A stretch of 64,000 nt of DNA, taken from positions 1 to 64,000 of the forward strand of contig NZ_QWGE01000003.1 in NCBI RefSeq assembly GCF_003576375.1. Direction: 5' to 3'. Below the pieces are notes generated by a model. It worked only from the letters and a program-made list of their open reading frames with translations. It made no database searches and was not told the DNA's origin. Shown in pieces: positions 16,908-26,453 of the stretch. The stretch comes from Pontibacter oryzae. GTDB taxonomy: Bacteria > Bacteroidota > Bacteroidia > Cytophagales > Hymenobacteraceae. Made by a program: the position numbers and the translations under genes. Numbering within the stretch: the stretch's first letter is position 1; each line of letters opens with the position of its first letter.

Positions 16908-18746
16908 ATGAAGACCTACCTTCGCATACTTCAGTTTGCCAAACCATACAGTCGGTTTGTGCCGCTTTACTCCATTTATACTTTCCTGGGCATCATTTTT
17001 GGCCTTTTCAACTTCACGCTCATTATCCCGCTGCTTAATGTGCTGTTTGGTGAAGTGGGCCAGGACGAGGCCGCTGCTATGGCTATGAGCAAGCCGGAGT
17101 TTGCCCTGAACATCGAGTTCTTCAAGGACTTTTTCAATTACTACTTCGGGCAAATCATTTTGCAGCAGGGCCGCGAGGGCGCGTTGCTGTTTGTCTGCAT
17201 CATGGTAGTGATCTCGGTGTTTCTGGCCAACCTGTTCCGCTACCTTGCCTTCCGGATTGTGGGTGAGTTGCGGGCACACGTAGTCAGGAACATGCGCCAG
17301 ACAGTGTACGAGCGCGTGACGCAGCTGCACCTGGGCTATTTCAGCAACGAGCGCAAAGGCGACCTGATGACGCGCCTGACCGTGGACATACAAGAGGTGG
17401 AGAACTCCGTAGTAAGCACCCTGACCGTGGTTGTACGCGAGCCAATCTCTATCATCGCCTTTTTCATACTTCTATTTAACATGTCTTGGGAGCTCACGCT
17501 GTTCTCGCTTATACTTCTGCCTTTGTCGGGCGGTATTATAGCAGGCATTTCCAAACGCCTAAAGCGCAAGGCACAAGAGGGGCAGAACTCACTCAGTTTT
17601 ATACTTACTATTATTGATGAGACACTGAGCGGCATGCGCGTGGTGAAGGCTTTTAACGCGGAGCCGTTTATACTTAGCAAATTCCACGATCAGAACAACC
17701 GTTACGCCCGCATACAGCGCTCCATTGCTAACAAGCGCGACCTGGCTTCCCCGCTTTCGGAGTTTCTGGGCGTGTCGGTGGTGGCAGGACTGCTGCTTTA
17801 CGGTGGCACGCTGGTGCTAAACCAAGAGTCTAACCTCTCCCCGAGCGAGTTTATTACCTACATCATACTTTTTTCGCAAGTACTTGTGCCGGCTAAGGCC
17901 ATGTCGGCGGCATTCAGTAACATACAGCGCGGCCTGGTGTCCGGTGATCGTGTGCTGCAGGTAATCGATACCAAACCACTGATCGTGGATAAGCCAAACG
18001 CGAAGGTGCTTCCGGCATTTACCGAACGCATCAAGTTTAAAAATGTGGGCTTTGCCTACGGCGATAAACCGGTGCTGCAGGATATCAACTTTAACATCCA
18101 GAAAGGCAAAACAGTGGCCTTAGTCGGCCCGTCGGGTGGCGGCAAATCTACGCTAGCTGACCTGTTGCCGCGCTTCTACGACCCAACAGCAGGAGCCATA
18201 CTTATCGATGGGCACGACATCCGGGATTATACTATCCGCTCTGTGCGGGCGCAGATGGGCGTGGTAACGCAAGAGTCTATACTTTTCAACGATACGATCT
18301 TCAACAACATCGCCTTTAATAAAACCAATGCCACAGAGGAAGAAGTGATAGCGGCGGCCAAAATAGCCAATGCCCATGAGTTTATCGTGCAAAGCGAGAA
18401 TGGCTACCAAACCGTGATCGGCGACAGGGGCGGCAAGCTATCCGGAGGCCAGCGTCAGCGCCTGAGCATTGCCCGCGCCATACTTCAAAACCCGCCCATA
18501 CTTATCCTCGACGAGGCCACCTCGGCCCTTGACACGGAATCGGAGAAGCTGGTGCAGGAGGCGCTGAACAACCTGATGCGTAACCGCACGTCCGTGGTGA
18601 TTGCGCACCGCCTGAGCACCATACAGCACGCCGACGAGATTCTGGTGCTGCAGCATGGGCGCATTGTGGAGCGCGGCACCCACGATGAGTTGCTGGAACA
18701 CTCCGGCCTGTACGCCAAACTCACGCAGATGCAGCTAACCACATAA
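16908..18746 (+). CDS. ABC transporter, MsbA-type fused permease/ATPase
   Basis: A 612-residue half-transporter with six membrane segments in the first about 330 residues and an ATPase domain after. Walker A GPSGGGKST lies near residue 407, the signature LSGGQRQRLSIA near 509, Walker B ILILDEATSALD near 530, and the H-loop AHRLST near 565. It works as a homodimer. The closest functional class is the lipid A/glycerolipid flippase MsbA, but multidrug export cannot be excluded. The start is ATG 16908 (MKTYLRILQF). The coding sequence is remarkable for writing 10 of 13 Ile-Leu pairs as ATA-CTT. gmhA, a lipopolysaccharide-core gene, lies nearby downstream, consistent with an envelope role. Confidence 0.92.
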   Translation: MKTYLRILQFAKPYSRFVPLYSIYTFLGIIFGLFNFTLIIPLLNVLFGEVGQDEAAAMAMSKPEFALNIEFFKDFFNYYFGQIILQQGREGALLFVCIMVVISVFLANLFRYLAFRIVGELRAHVVRNMRQTVYERVTQLHLGYFSNERKGDLMTRLTVDIQEVENSVVSTLTVVVREPISIIAFFILLFNMSWELTLFSLILLPLSGGIIAGISKRLKRKAQEGQNSLSFILTIIDETLSGMRVVKAFNAEPFILSKFHDQNNRYARIQRSIANKRDLASPLSEFLGVSVVAGLLLYGGTLVLNQESNLSPSEFITYIILFSQVLVPAKAMSAAFSNIQRGLVSGDRVLQVIDTKPLIVDKPNAKVLPAFTERIKFKNVGFAYGDKPVLQDINFNIQKGKTVALVGPSGGGKSTLADLLPRFYDPTAGAILIDGHDIRDYTIRSVRAQMGVVTQESILFNDTIFNNIAFNKTNATEEEVIAAAKIANAHEFIVQSENGYQTVIGDRGGKLSGGQRQRLSIARAILQNPPILILDEATSALDTESEKLVQEALNNLMRNRTSVVIAHRLSTIQHADEILVLQHGRIVERGTHDELLEHSGLYAKLTQMQLTT

Positions 18747-18877
18747 CGGTAAAGTTGTACTTCCTGCTTTGTAACGTGGTGCTGGTGCGCGGCTTATGTG
18801 CAGCTGGTTCGTTAAAATCATATTTTATTATTAATTTTAAACGAAACAGTTGTTGCACTTAAACCCCGCGAACAAGC

Positions 18878-19219
18878 ATGAAAGCTTTAAAGGCACTACT
18901 TGATGTACTGGTTATTGGCTATGTCATTTTCACAGTACTGCTCCTGGCCGGAGCCATTAACGAAAACGCCATCCTGAACACAACCGCTGAGGAACAGGCG
19001 CTTACGCTTTACAAAATACTGGTAGCCGTTGGCGGCGTTATGTTGCTGGCCCGGTTGCTGATGAGCAGCGTGTACATTGCCGATATGAAGCATGAGAAAT
19101 ACCGCGCGCAGCTTAAGATAAACGAACTGAAGGCCAACCTTTACGAGAAGCGCCAGGCTTTCAGGAGCAACAGTTATAAAAAAGCCCTAACCGAAGAAGA
19201 GGTTGAGGTACTGAACTAA
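18878..19219 (+). CDS. Two-helix membrane protein of unknown function
   Basis: A 113-residue protein with two membrane segments (about residues 7-27 and 45-66) followed by a charged helical tail ([19 protein letters not shown]) that could form a coiled coil. It lies 7 bases before gmhA and is probably co-transcribed with it. I do not recognise a named family. Confidence 0.75.
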   Translation: MKALKALLDVLVIGYVIFTVLLLAGAINENAILNTTAEEQALTLYKILVAVGGVMLLARLLMSSVYIADMKHEKYRAQLKINELKANLYEKRQAFRSNSYKKALTEEEVEVLN

Positions 19220-19226
19220 AACATAC

Positions 19227-19802
19227 ATGACATCTACTACCATTCTGACGGAACTAACACAGGCACAGGAAGTGCTCACGGCGTTTCTGTCTGATGCGAA
19301 GAACATCGCATCCATAGAGCTGGCTGCTAACGAAATGGCGAAGGCCGTACAAAACGGGGGCAAAATACTGAGCTGCGGCAACGGAGGCTCCATGTGCGAT
19401 GCCATGCACTTTGCCGAGGAGCTGACAGGCCGCTACCGCGATAACCGCAAAGCCCTACCCGCCATTTCCATTTCCGATGCCAGCCACATGAGCTGCGTAG
19501 GCAACGATTACGGCTACGACTATGTGTTCTCGCGCTACGTGGAGGCACTGGGCAACGCCGGCGATGCTTTGCTGGCCATCAGTACCAGCGGCAACTCTGG
19601 CAACGTGATAAAGGCCGCTGAAGCCGCCAAAGCCAAAGGCATGAAGGTAATTGGCCTGACTGGTAAAGACGGCGGCAAACTGGCCCCGCTCTGCGATGTA
19701 GAGGTACGCGTGCCGCATTTCGGTTACGCTGACCGTGTGCAGGAAATCCATATCAAAGTGATCCACATTTTTATACTTTTGCTGGAGCAGAAACTGGCAT
19801 AG
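19227..19802 (+). CDS. gmhA: Phosphoheptose isomerase
   Basis: A 191-residue SIS-domain enzyme that converts sedoheptulose 7-phosphate to glycero-manno-heptose 7-phosphate, the first step of ADP-heptose synthesis for lipopolysaccharide core or S-layer glycans. The active-site segment [20 protein letters not shown] and the SIS phosphate loop [14 protein letters not shown] are visible. Length is normal. It follows the two-helix membrane protein by 7 bases, and a long hairpin terminator begins at its stop codon. Confidence 0.93.
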   Translation: MTSTTILTELTQAQEVLTAFLSDAKNIASIELAANEMAKAVQNGGKILSCGNGGSMCDAMHFAEELTGRYRDNRKALPAISISDASHMSCVGNDYGYDYVFSRYVEALGNAGDALLAISTSGNSGNVIKAAEAAKAKGMKVIGLTGKDGGKLAPLCDVEVRVPHFGYADRVQEIHIKVIHIFILLLEQKLA

Positions 19803-19854
19803 TATAAAGAGGGGCGGCTGAGGAAATATTTCCTCAGCCGCTCCTCTTTATACT
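19801..19854. terminator. Long bidirectional hairpin between gmhA and histidine kinase
   Basis: An inverted repeat with arms of about 27 bases (AGTATAAAGAGG... with ...CCTCTTTATACT), one mismatch and almost no loop. It separates convergent genes. The outermost bases of both arms are the AGTATA/TATACT word that is over-used in this window. Confidence 0.85.
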
Positions 19855-19864
19855 ATATTACCTT

Positions 19865-22051
19865 TTATAAGGGCAGGTATACATCTATTGTGGTTCCTTT
19901 CCCGAGTTCACTTTGTACATCAATGTGTCCGTTTGCATTCTCTACAATGCGCTTCACAATGTATAAGCCTATCCCGGACCCTTCCACATGATCATGTAAG
20001 CGCTTAAACATAGCGAACAGTTGATCTAACTGTTTCATATCCACCCCTAAACCATTATCTTGAACACGTAGGCGCACTTGCCCATCCACTTGTTCTGTAC
20101 TTACCTGCACAATTGCCTGCCTGTCTGGGGAGCTGTACTTTATAGCGTTACTAACCAGATTATACACAATGCTGCGCAGGTTCTTATGAGGGAAGTTAAT
20201 GATAGGCACAGCCGAAAAGTCGCTTTCAATACAAGCGTTATTCTTTTTGATAAGCTCGCTAATGCTTTCCTTGACCTCCTCCAGCAGTTCTCCCAAATTA
20301 ATCTTCTCGGTTACATCATCGATGCTACGTTGCGTTTTCGAGATATCGGTTAAGTCCTCAATGGTTCTTTTAAAGCGCACAATCGCTTTGTCCATCATAC
20401 CCAGGAGCGGCTTCACGCTTTCACTTGGCTCACCCATCTCTTCTTCCAATGCCTGCAACAAACCCTCAAGGTTCGTAACAGGTGCTCTTAAGTCATGCGA
20501 GGCTGTGTAGATAAAGTTATCTAAATCGGAATTTGTACGGGTAAGCTCCACATTTTTATTGCTTAATTCCTCATTGGCTTTCTCTAGCTGCGCCTGTGCC
20601 TGCGCCAGGTTTTCCAGGGTTAGGCGTTGCTCATGTATATCGGTGCTAGTTCCAAACCACTTTACTACACGCCCATCACGATCACGTAGGGGCAGTGCCC
20701 GTACCAGGTGCCATCGCGGGCCGCCATTCTTAGTTTTGATGCGGAATAAAGTTTCATAGTTCGTTCCAGTGGTCACTGCGTTTAGCCAGGCTTCATTAGC
20801 TTGCTCTTTGTCATCCTCATAAACAGAATTTATCCAAGAAGTGCCGAGGCCATAAATTGCCGGGTCTTCGCTACTGTAAACCTTTACCCAACGATCATTA
20901 ATATAGTCCAGGTTACCCTGAGCATCTGCTGTCCAGGAAAGTTGAGGCAGCGCCTCCAATAGCATTTTAAATCGCTCAGCGCTATCTATTATTTCCTGTT
21001 GAGCCTTTTTTTCATGGGTTACATCACGAACTTCTATGACAGTACCAACCGGCACGCCATTTTCCTTAATTGGGCTCGCAGCACATTGCACCGGGAAAAA
21101 AGAGCCGTCCTTACGAATAAAAATATCCTCATGAGCCCTTACAGAGTTATCCTGAGGCAATGCTCGGTCTATGGGGCACTCATCCATAGGGTAGTGCGTA
21201 CCATCCGGGTGCGTATGATGGATCAGGTCATGCAGCGGCTTTGCCTTTACCTCCTCCATCGTAAAACCGATCATCTTGATGGCAGCTGGGTTCATGAAAG
21301 TACAATAACCTTTCTCATCCATCATAAAAAGCGCGGCCGTGGCATTGTCGGTAATAGTCCTATTTATTCGGCTTTGGTACTCTAGCTCAGCAGTACGGCT
21401 CTTTACACGCTCATCAAGTTCCTTGTTAAGCACTGTGAGTTCCTCATTTGCCTTGCGCAAATGTTCCTCAAGTGCCTTACGCTCATTAATTACCTGGTGC
21501 CACTCAATAGCCGTACCTGCCAGCCCTGCCGTAAGCTCCATCAGTTCTATTTCTTCAGTTGTTGGCTCTAACACAGAGCTGTAATACATGGCAAAGGTGC
21601 CCAGCACCCTCGATCTGTCAGAAGATAAGATAGGCTCAGACCAGCAAGCCTCTAACCCATAGTCTATTGCAACCAAGTACTTTTTCCAGCGCTTATCGTT
21701 GGCAATATCAGTTACAATGACGCGCTCTTTTAAATAAGCCGCAGTTCCACAGGAGCCAGCATTAGGCCCTAAAGGTAGGTCACCTAATTTAGAGGAATAC
21801 ACCTGAGAGATACTGGGGGCTGATACAGAGTATAATTTGTTTGTTTCGTAATTGAGCAGAAGTACAGACCCCTTCATTCCGCAGCGGACTGCCTGAATAG
21901 TTTCAATTAGTGCATCCAGTACCTGTTTTAACGGTAACCCCTGCATCAGTTGTTCCCGCACCTTGTTCTGAGCCTCATTAAATATTGCCAGAACATTTTG
22001 TCTCAGAGGCGACGAGACTGAATTCTCACCTGTGTTAGTATGCATGTGCAT
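19865..22051 (-). CDS. Sensor histidine kinase, GAF-PAS-PAS-HisKA-HATPase
   Basis: A 728-residue kinase without membrane segments, hence cytoplasmic. A GAF domain spans about residues 20-190 (GPNAGSCGTAAYLKERV is typical). A coiled coil follows (about 190-225), then PAS1 (about 225-350) and PAS2 (about 355-480, with PRWHLVRALPLRDRDG). A second coiled coil leads to the HisKA box SHDLRAPVTNLEG with the phospho-His near 518. The ATPase has the N-box NLVSNAIKYSS, G1 QDNGLGVDM and G2 GSGIGLYIV. No response regulator gene is adjacent, so it is an orphan kinase. The signal is unknown. Confidence 0.93.
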   Translation of the reverse strand: MHMHTNTGENSVSSPLRQNVLAIFNEAQNKVREQLMQGLPLKQVLDALIETIQAVRCGMKGSVLLLNYETNKLYSVSAPSISQVYSSKLGDLPLGPNAGSCGTAAYLKERVIVTDIANDKRWKKYLVAIDYGLEACWSEPILSSDRSRVLGTFAMYYSSVLEPTTEEIELMELTAGLAGTAIEWHQVINERKALEEHLRKANEELTVLNKELDERVKSRTAELEYQSRINRTITDNATAALFMMDEKGYCTFMNPAAIKMIGFTMEEVKAKPLHDLIHHTHPDGTHYPMDECPIDRALPQDNSVRAHEDIFIRKDGSFFPVQCAASPIKENGVPVGTVIEVRDVTHEKKAQQEIIDSAERFKMLLEALPQLSWTADAQGNLDYINDRWVKVYSSEDPAIYGLGTSWINSVYEDDKEQANEAWLNAVTTGTNYETLFRIKTKNGGPRWHLVRALPLRDRDGRVVKWFGTSTDIHEQRLTLENLAQAQAQLEKANEELSNKNVELTRTNSDLDNFIYTASHDLRAPVTNLEGLLQALEEEMGEPSESVKPLLGMMDKAIVRFKRTIEDLTDISKTQRSIDDVTEKINLGELLEEVKESISELIKKNNACIESDFSAVPIINFPHKNLRSIVYNLVSNAIKYSSPDRQAIVQVSTEQVDGQVRLRVQDNGLGVDMKQLDQLFAMFKRLHDHVEGSGIGLYIVKRIVENANGHIDVQSELGKGTTIDVYLPL

Positions 22052-22248
22052 GGGATGGTTAGTCTAAAAACATCTAAGCAATTTTTGTGCAAAATAGTTT
22101 GCTTACGATTTACCAATGGCTTTGTTACTAATGATTTTGAATGAAATTAGATTTAGAGCGCATAAATTTTGTACAATTATAGAACTTTGTTTTTTTATTC
22201 CGCGTTGGCTTCTAAAATCTCACTAAATATAAAATTAATTGGCGTATA

Positions 22249-23787
22249 ATGCTTATCAAAACATTTGGCAGCGCCGTGCAGGGCGTAAATGCCTACACTA
22301 TAACAGTTGAGGTTAGCGTAAGTGCTGGCACAAAGTACTTCCTGGTTGGCCTACCCGACAATGCCGTTAAGGAAAGTCAGCAGCGCATAGAATCAGCCCT
22401 AAAGCACCACGCTTATAAACTGCCCAGGCAGAAAGTTGTCATCAACATGGCCCCCGCCGACATTCGGAAGGAAGGTTCTTCTTATGACCTAACCATCGCA
22501 ATGGGCATTCTGGCTGCCTCCGGCCAGATCGCAGCCGACAAAGTAGCGCAGTATATGATTATGGGTGAGCTCTCCTTAGACGGATCGTTGCGCCCCATTA
22601 AAGGAGTGCTACCCATTGCCATACAGGCGCGCAAAGAGGGCTTTAAGGGAATTATACTTCCGGTACAAAACGCTCAGGAAGCAGCCATTGTCAACAACTT
22701 GGATGTTATCGGTGTGGAAAACATACTGGATGCCATCGAGTTTCTGGATGGTGCCCGCAACATTGAGCCGCTCGTTATAAATACCCGCGACTTGTTTACT
22801 GAAGCCGTAGACCAATACGCCGCCGACTTTGCCGATGTTCAGGGCCAGGAAAACATTAAGCGCGCCCTGGAGATTGCCGCGGCAGGAGGCCATAATGTCA
22901 TCATGATCGGCCCGCCGGGTGCAGGTAAAACCATGCTGGCCAAGCGCCTGCCATCCATACTTCCGCCCCTGTCTATGCACGAGGCCCTTGAAACAACCAA
23001 GATACACTCAGTAGCTGGTAAGCTGGGCGAGGCTGCATCGTTGCTCACCACGCGGCCGTACCGCTCTCCGCACCATACTATATCGGATGTGGCTCTGGTT
23101 GGCGGTGGCGGCATTCCGCAGCCCGGAGAGATTTCGCTTTCGCATAATGGTGTTTTGTTTCTGGATGAGCTGCCCGAGTTTAAGCGCACGGTGCTGGAAG
23201 TTATGCGACAACCCCTGGAAGAACGCCGCGTTACTATTTCCCGTGCTCGCACCACTATCGATTTCCCGGCTAACTTTATGCTGGTGGCAAGTATGAACCC
23301 CTGCCCCTGCGGCTATTACAACCACCCGGAGAAAGAATGCGTGTGTGGCCCGGGTGTAGTGCAGCGCTACCTGAACAAGGTAAGCGGCCCGTTACTAGAC
23401 CGCATCGACCTGCACGTGGAGGTTACGCCCGTAACCTTCGATGAGATGACAGCGCTGCGCAAGGCCGAAGACAGTACTTCTGTGCGGGAACGTGTAGTGA
23501 AAGCCCGAGAGCTGCAGTCAGAGCGCTTTAAGGAAATGCCTCAGATACACTCTAACGCCATGATGCCATCTCAAATGGTGAAGGAAATTTGCCAGATAAA
23601 CGATGCTGGCAGAACGCTGTTGAAAACGGCTATGGAGCGCCTTGGCCTGTCTGCACGCGCCTATGACCGCATCCTGAAAGTGAGCCGCACCATTGCCGAT
23701 TTGGCCGATAGCGAAGACATAAAAATTGAACATTTAGCAGAGGCAATCCAGTACCGCAGCCTGGACCGCGAAGGCTGGGCTGGCTAA
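22249..23787 (+). CDS. comM: YifB/ComM family Mg-chelatase-like AAA+ ATPase
   Basis: A 512-residue protein with an N-terminal ChlI-like domain (KTFGSAVQGVNAYTITVEVSV), an AAA+ core with Walker A GPPGAGKTML (near residue 222), Walker B LFLDELPEF, and the MNPCPCGYYNHP zinc-like motif of this family. ComM acts as a hexameric helicase that promotes branch migration during natural transformation in other bacteria; whether that holds here is inference. It is a monocistronic unit with its own terminator. Confidence 0.92.
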   Translation: MLIKTFGSAVQGVNAYTITVEVSVSAGTKYFLVGLPDNAVKESQQRIESALKHHAYKLPRQKVVINMAPADIRKEGSSYDLTIAMGILAASGQIAADKVAQYMIMGELSLDGSLRPIKGVLPIAIQARKEGFKGIILPVQNAQEAAIVNNLDVIGVENILDAIEFLDGARNIEPLVINTRDLFTEAVDQYAADFADVQGQENIKRALEIAAAGGHNVIMIGPPGAGKTMLAKRLPSILPPLSMHEALETTKIHSVAGKLGEAASLLTTRPYRSPHHTISDVALVGGGGIPQPGEISLSHNGVLFLDELPEFKRTVLEVMRQPLEERRVTISRARTTIDFPANFMLVASMNPCPCGYYNHPEKECVCGPGVVQRYLNKVSGPLLDRIDLHVEVTPVTFDEMTALRKAEDSTSVRERVVKARELQSERFKEMPQIHSNAMMPSQMVKEICQINDAGRTLLKTAMERLGLSARAYDRILKVSRTIADLADSEDIKIEHLAEAIQYRSLDREGWAG

Positions 23788-23830
23788 TAACCCGAAACAT
23801 ATAAATAACTAATTAACATACACTTAACAC

Positions 23831-23863
23831 GAGCGCCGGTTTAAACAAGCTGGCGCTTTTTTA
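23831..23863 (+). terminator. Terminator after comM
   Basis: GAGCGCCGG and CTGGCGCT form a stem with a G-T pair, followed by six T. Confidence 0.85.
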
Positions 23864-24029
23864 TTTGCTAAAGGCAGTTACGGCTTTCCTAAGTTGTACT
23901 CTGCTGTCGCCAAAATAGAGTTTTCATGCTATACTTTTATTTGTACTGTTCGTATTAGGCATACATTAGGCAATAAGATGCTTTGAAGCACTTTCTGTAC
24001 AACCTATTTATCATTTAAAGCCTAAAACT

Positions 24030-24611
24030 ATGAAGAAGACTCTCTTACTTTTTGCATTTATGCTGGCAACCGTGTTTGCTGCACAAGCTCAGCTGCACCT
24101 AGGCGTGCGCGCTGGCGCTAATTATTCTGGCTTAACTGGAGACGAAGCGCCGCAAACCGATAGACTCTTTCGCTTCCATGCGGGTATTACCTCCAAGTTT
24201 TTTCTGACAGAGGATCAGTTTTTCGCCATACAGCCCGAGTTGCTTTTCTCGCAGAAAGGCGGCGAATCCAAGGATGACAACGTAAAGACAAAAATTAGTT
24301 ACCTGGATGTACCCGTGCTAGGCCATATTAATGCTGGACCTATTTATTTTGAGGCTGGCCCGCAGGTATCTTTCCGTGTGGGAGGCGACATTGAGGTTGG
24401 CGGCACGAACGTAGACGATGACCTTGACCAATTCAAGAGCACCAGCTTTGGCTATGCGGCAGGCGTAGGCTTTGCGGCTACATCACTCGGTCTCAATATT
24501 GGCGTACGCTACAATGGCGATTTTTCACAGCTCAATGATGATGATAATGCTCCTGAGTATAGAAACAGCGTTTTTATGTTAACGCTGGCCTATATGTTCC
24601 CGGGCAGGTAA
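24030..24611 (+). CDS. PorT-like outer-membrane beta-barrel protein (first of three)
   Basis: A 193-residue protein with a signal peptide (MKKTLLLFAFMLATVFAAQAQ) and the eight-strand barrel layout of the porin/PorT-like family. The repeated landmarks are GVRAGANYSGL, FFAIQPELLFSQKGG, SYLDVPVLGHINAGPIYFEAGPQ and YAAGVGFA. It is acidic in the loops. It is the first of three neighbouring paralogs, each with its own terminator. Function is not known beyond outer-membrane location. Confidence 0.88.
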   Translation: MKKTLLLFAFMLATVFAAQAQLHLGVRAGANYSGLTGDEAPQTDRLFRFHAGITSKFFLTEDQFFAIQPELLFSQKGGESKDDNVKTKISYLDVPVLGHINAGPIYFEAGPQVSFRVGGDIEVGGTNVDDDLDQFKSTSFGYAAGVGFAATSLGLNIGVRYNGDFSQLNDDDNAPEYRNSVFMLTLAYMFPGR

Positions 24612-24645
24612 CACTACCAAAGTACGATTAAAACTATGGAAAACA

Positions 24646-24673
24646 GAAGTCCGGTATATTGCCGGACTTTTTA
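24646..24673 (+). terminator. Terminator after the first barrel gene
   Basis: AGTCCGG-TATATTG-CCGGACT followed by TTTTTAT. Confidence 0.92.
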
Positions 24674-24939
24674 TATGTCTCCCTCGTTGCGCCTTTCAGC
24701 ACCAAAAAATATTTTTCCCCTCTATATAGATAAGTGCTATATTTTTGGCCCACTTGTTGCTAACACATCCAGCAGCACAGAAGAGGAAAGCCGCTGAAAC
24801 CAGCACTCTATTTTAGTATACTGTCTGCATCAGCACCTTGCACTCTTTTTGAGCATAATACAGGAGCAAATTAAATACTTTTTTATCTTTTAACACGTAT
24901 GTTGTGCGTTAAGAGCACATTAACTAACCAAACACGATT
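24674..24939. other. Intergenic region before the second barrel gene
   Basis: About 265 AT-rich bases with no coding look. It presumably carries the promoter of the next gene, but I cannot find a clean TTTG-N19-TAnnTTTG. Confidence 0.5.
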
Positions 24940-25605
24940 ATGAAGAAGGTAATTTTCACTTTAGCAATTGCACTAGTTTCTTTTGCAACAGCACAAGCCC
25001 AGGCGACTTTTGGTGTTCGTGGCGGTGCTAACATATCTAACCTCTCCGGTGATCTGCGTGATGAAGACCGTTTTGAGAATAAGGTTGATTTCCATGCAGG
25101 TATAATTTTAAATTTTCCGGTGGTAGAGAACTTTTTTTCTATTCAGCCAGAGCTTTTGTACTCTAAGAAAGGTTTTAAAAGCAATGACGAGGAGTTTACG
25201 AACTTACTTCTTCAAGAAAGAAGACGCGAAGGCAAGGTAAATTACAATTATCTAGATTTACCTGTGTTAGCGCACATTAATGCCGGACCCATTTACTTTG
25301 AAGCTGGTCCACAGGCTTCATACCTGCTTAGCGTAAACAATGAGACTACACTTTACGACGGCAACAACAATAAAATCTCCAGCACACGCGATGAGAAAAG
25401 CAAAGATGGACTGGATGAGTTTGAGCTTGGTTATGCCGCAGGTATCGGCTTTGCATCTAAAAACGGCATTAGCCTGGGCGTGCGTTACAACGGCAGCTTT
25501 TCTGACTTTGTAGAGGAAGACGTAAACTTTGAAGGAGACTTAACCAACGCCAGACACTCTGTGTTTATGGTTACCCTTGGTTTAAGATTCCCGTCAGGCA
25601 GATAG
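24940..25605 (+). CDS. PorT-like outer-membrane beta-barrel protein (second of three)
   Basis: A 221-residue paralog of the preceding barrel. It has a signal peptide (MKKVIFTLAIALVSFATAQAQ) and the same landmarks (GVRGGANISNLSG, FFSIQPELLYSKKGF, LDLPVLAHINAGPIYFEAGPQ, LGYAAGIGFA, LGVRYNGSFSDF). It is more divergent in the loops and has a lower GC content than the first copy. Terminator follows. Confidence 0.88.
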   Translation: MKKVIFTLAIALVSFATAQAQATFGVRGGANISNLSGDLRDEDRFENKVDFHAGIILNFPVVENFFSIQPELLYSKKGFKSNDEEFTNLLLQERRREGKVNYNYLDLPVLAHINAGPIYFEAGPQASYLLSVNNETTLYDGNNNKISSTRDEKSKDGLDEFELGYAAGIGFASKNGISLGVRYNGSFSDFVEEDVNFEGDLTNARHSVFMVTLGLRFPSGR

Positions 25606-25624
25606 TATTTCTTTTCCTGTTTTA

Positions 25625-25665
25625 TAAAGCCAGTCCCGCCCTTGTGGTGGGGCTGGCTTTTTTTA
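25625..25665 (+). terminator. Terminator after the second barrel gene
   Basis: AAAGCCAG pairs with CTGGCTTT across an 18-base GC-rich inner part, followed by T-run. Confidence 0.88.
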
Positions 25666-25729
25666 TGCCGCCCAACTTATTAGCTATTGCCATAGTAAAC
25701 TTAAGTACCTGATTTATACTTTCGAAACT

Positions 25730-26392
25730 ATGAAAAAGCTATACTTGATTCTTGGGTTTATACTTGTTGCCACGCTTTCTGTGCAGGCACAGTATGCACG
25801 GTTTGGCGCTAAGGTTGGCGGTGGCCTCACCACTGCGCAAGGCGACGATGCCTCCAGCAGCACATTAGATCACTTACCCGGTTTTCATGGGGGCGTTATG
25901 CTGAGCTATGAGTTTGTATCGCGGCTAGCTGTGCAGGCGGAGTTGCTTTACGAGCAGAAAGGCTTTGAGTATGATGAATACCCGATAAGCACCACCGAAG
26001 CGCTGGTTGATAACCTGCGCTTGCATTACCTTACCCTGCCCGTTATGCTGAAAATTCAGAAAGGCGGCCTTTTTGCTGAGGCTGGCCCCTATGCGGGCTA
26101 CCTGCTTGCCGAAGAAACCCAGGTGCAGCGCATCGAGCGCAACGGCTCTGGCAGCGGCAACCCCGTTATACTTGGCGACTACCCGCTCCGCATCAACGAT
26201 TTTGAGCGCTGGGACTATGGCTACACCGTTGGCATTGGCATAGAGATGGACAACGGCTTCTCCATGAGCTTCCATAATTCAGGCGGCTTCAAGTCATTCT
26301 CAAAAGACCTCGACCAGAAAAACTTCGGATTCAAGCTAAGCGTCGGCTACCTGATTCCGGCACCTTCCGCCGAAGACATGATGGGCCGCTAA
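25730..26392 (+). CDS. PorT-like outer-membrane beta-barrel protein (third of three)
   Basis: A 220-residue paralog with a signal peptide (MKKLYLILGFILVATLSVQAQ). It keeps the family landmarks AKVGGGLTTAQG, LAVQAELLYEQKGFEY, HYLTLPVMLKIQKGGLFAEAGPY and GYTVGIGIEM, but with higher GC and a different C-terminus ending in MMGR. Function is unknown. Confidence 0.86.
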   Translation: MKKLYLILGFILVATLSVQAQYARFGAKVGGGLTTAQGDDASSSTLDHLPGFHGGVMLSYEFVSRLAVQAELLYEQKGFEYDEYPISTTEALVDNLRLHYLTLPVMLKIQKGGLFAEAGPYAGYLLAEETQVQRIERNGSGSGNPVILGDYPLRINDFERWDYGYTVGIGIEMDNGFSMSFHNSGGFKSFSKDLDQKNFGFKLSVGYLIPAPSAEDMMGR

Positions 26393-26395
26393 ATA

Positions 26396-26432
26396 AAAAA
26401 TGCCCGGCTGCGTGGGCAACCGGGCATTTTTG
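26396..26432. terminator. Bidirectional terminator between barrel 3 and M20 peptidase
   Basis: AAAAAATGCCCGG and CCGGGCATTTTT flank a 12-base loop, between convergent genes. Confidence 0.92.
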
Positions 26433-26453
26433 GCAATACTTTAAAGTATGATC

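Noticed and set aside
16908..18746. ATA-CTT excess as ordinary AT-rich codon bias
   Set aside because: Neighbouring Leu and Ile codons in the same gene are GC-ending; the excess is specific to the pair, so it was kept as a finding.
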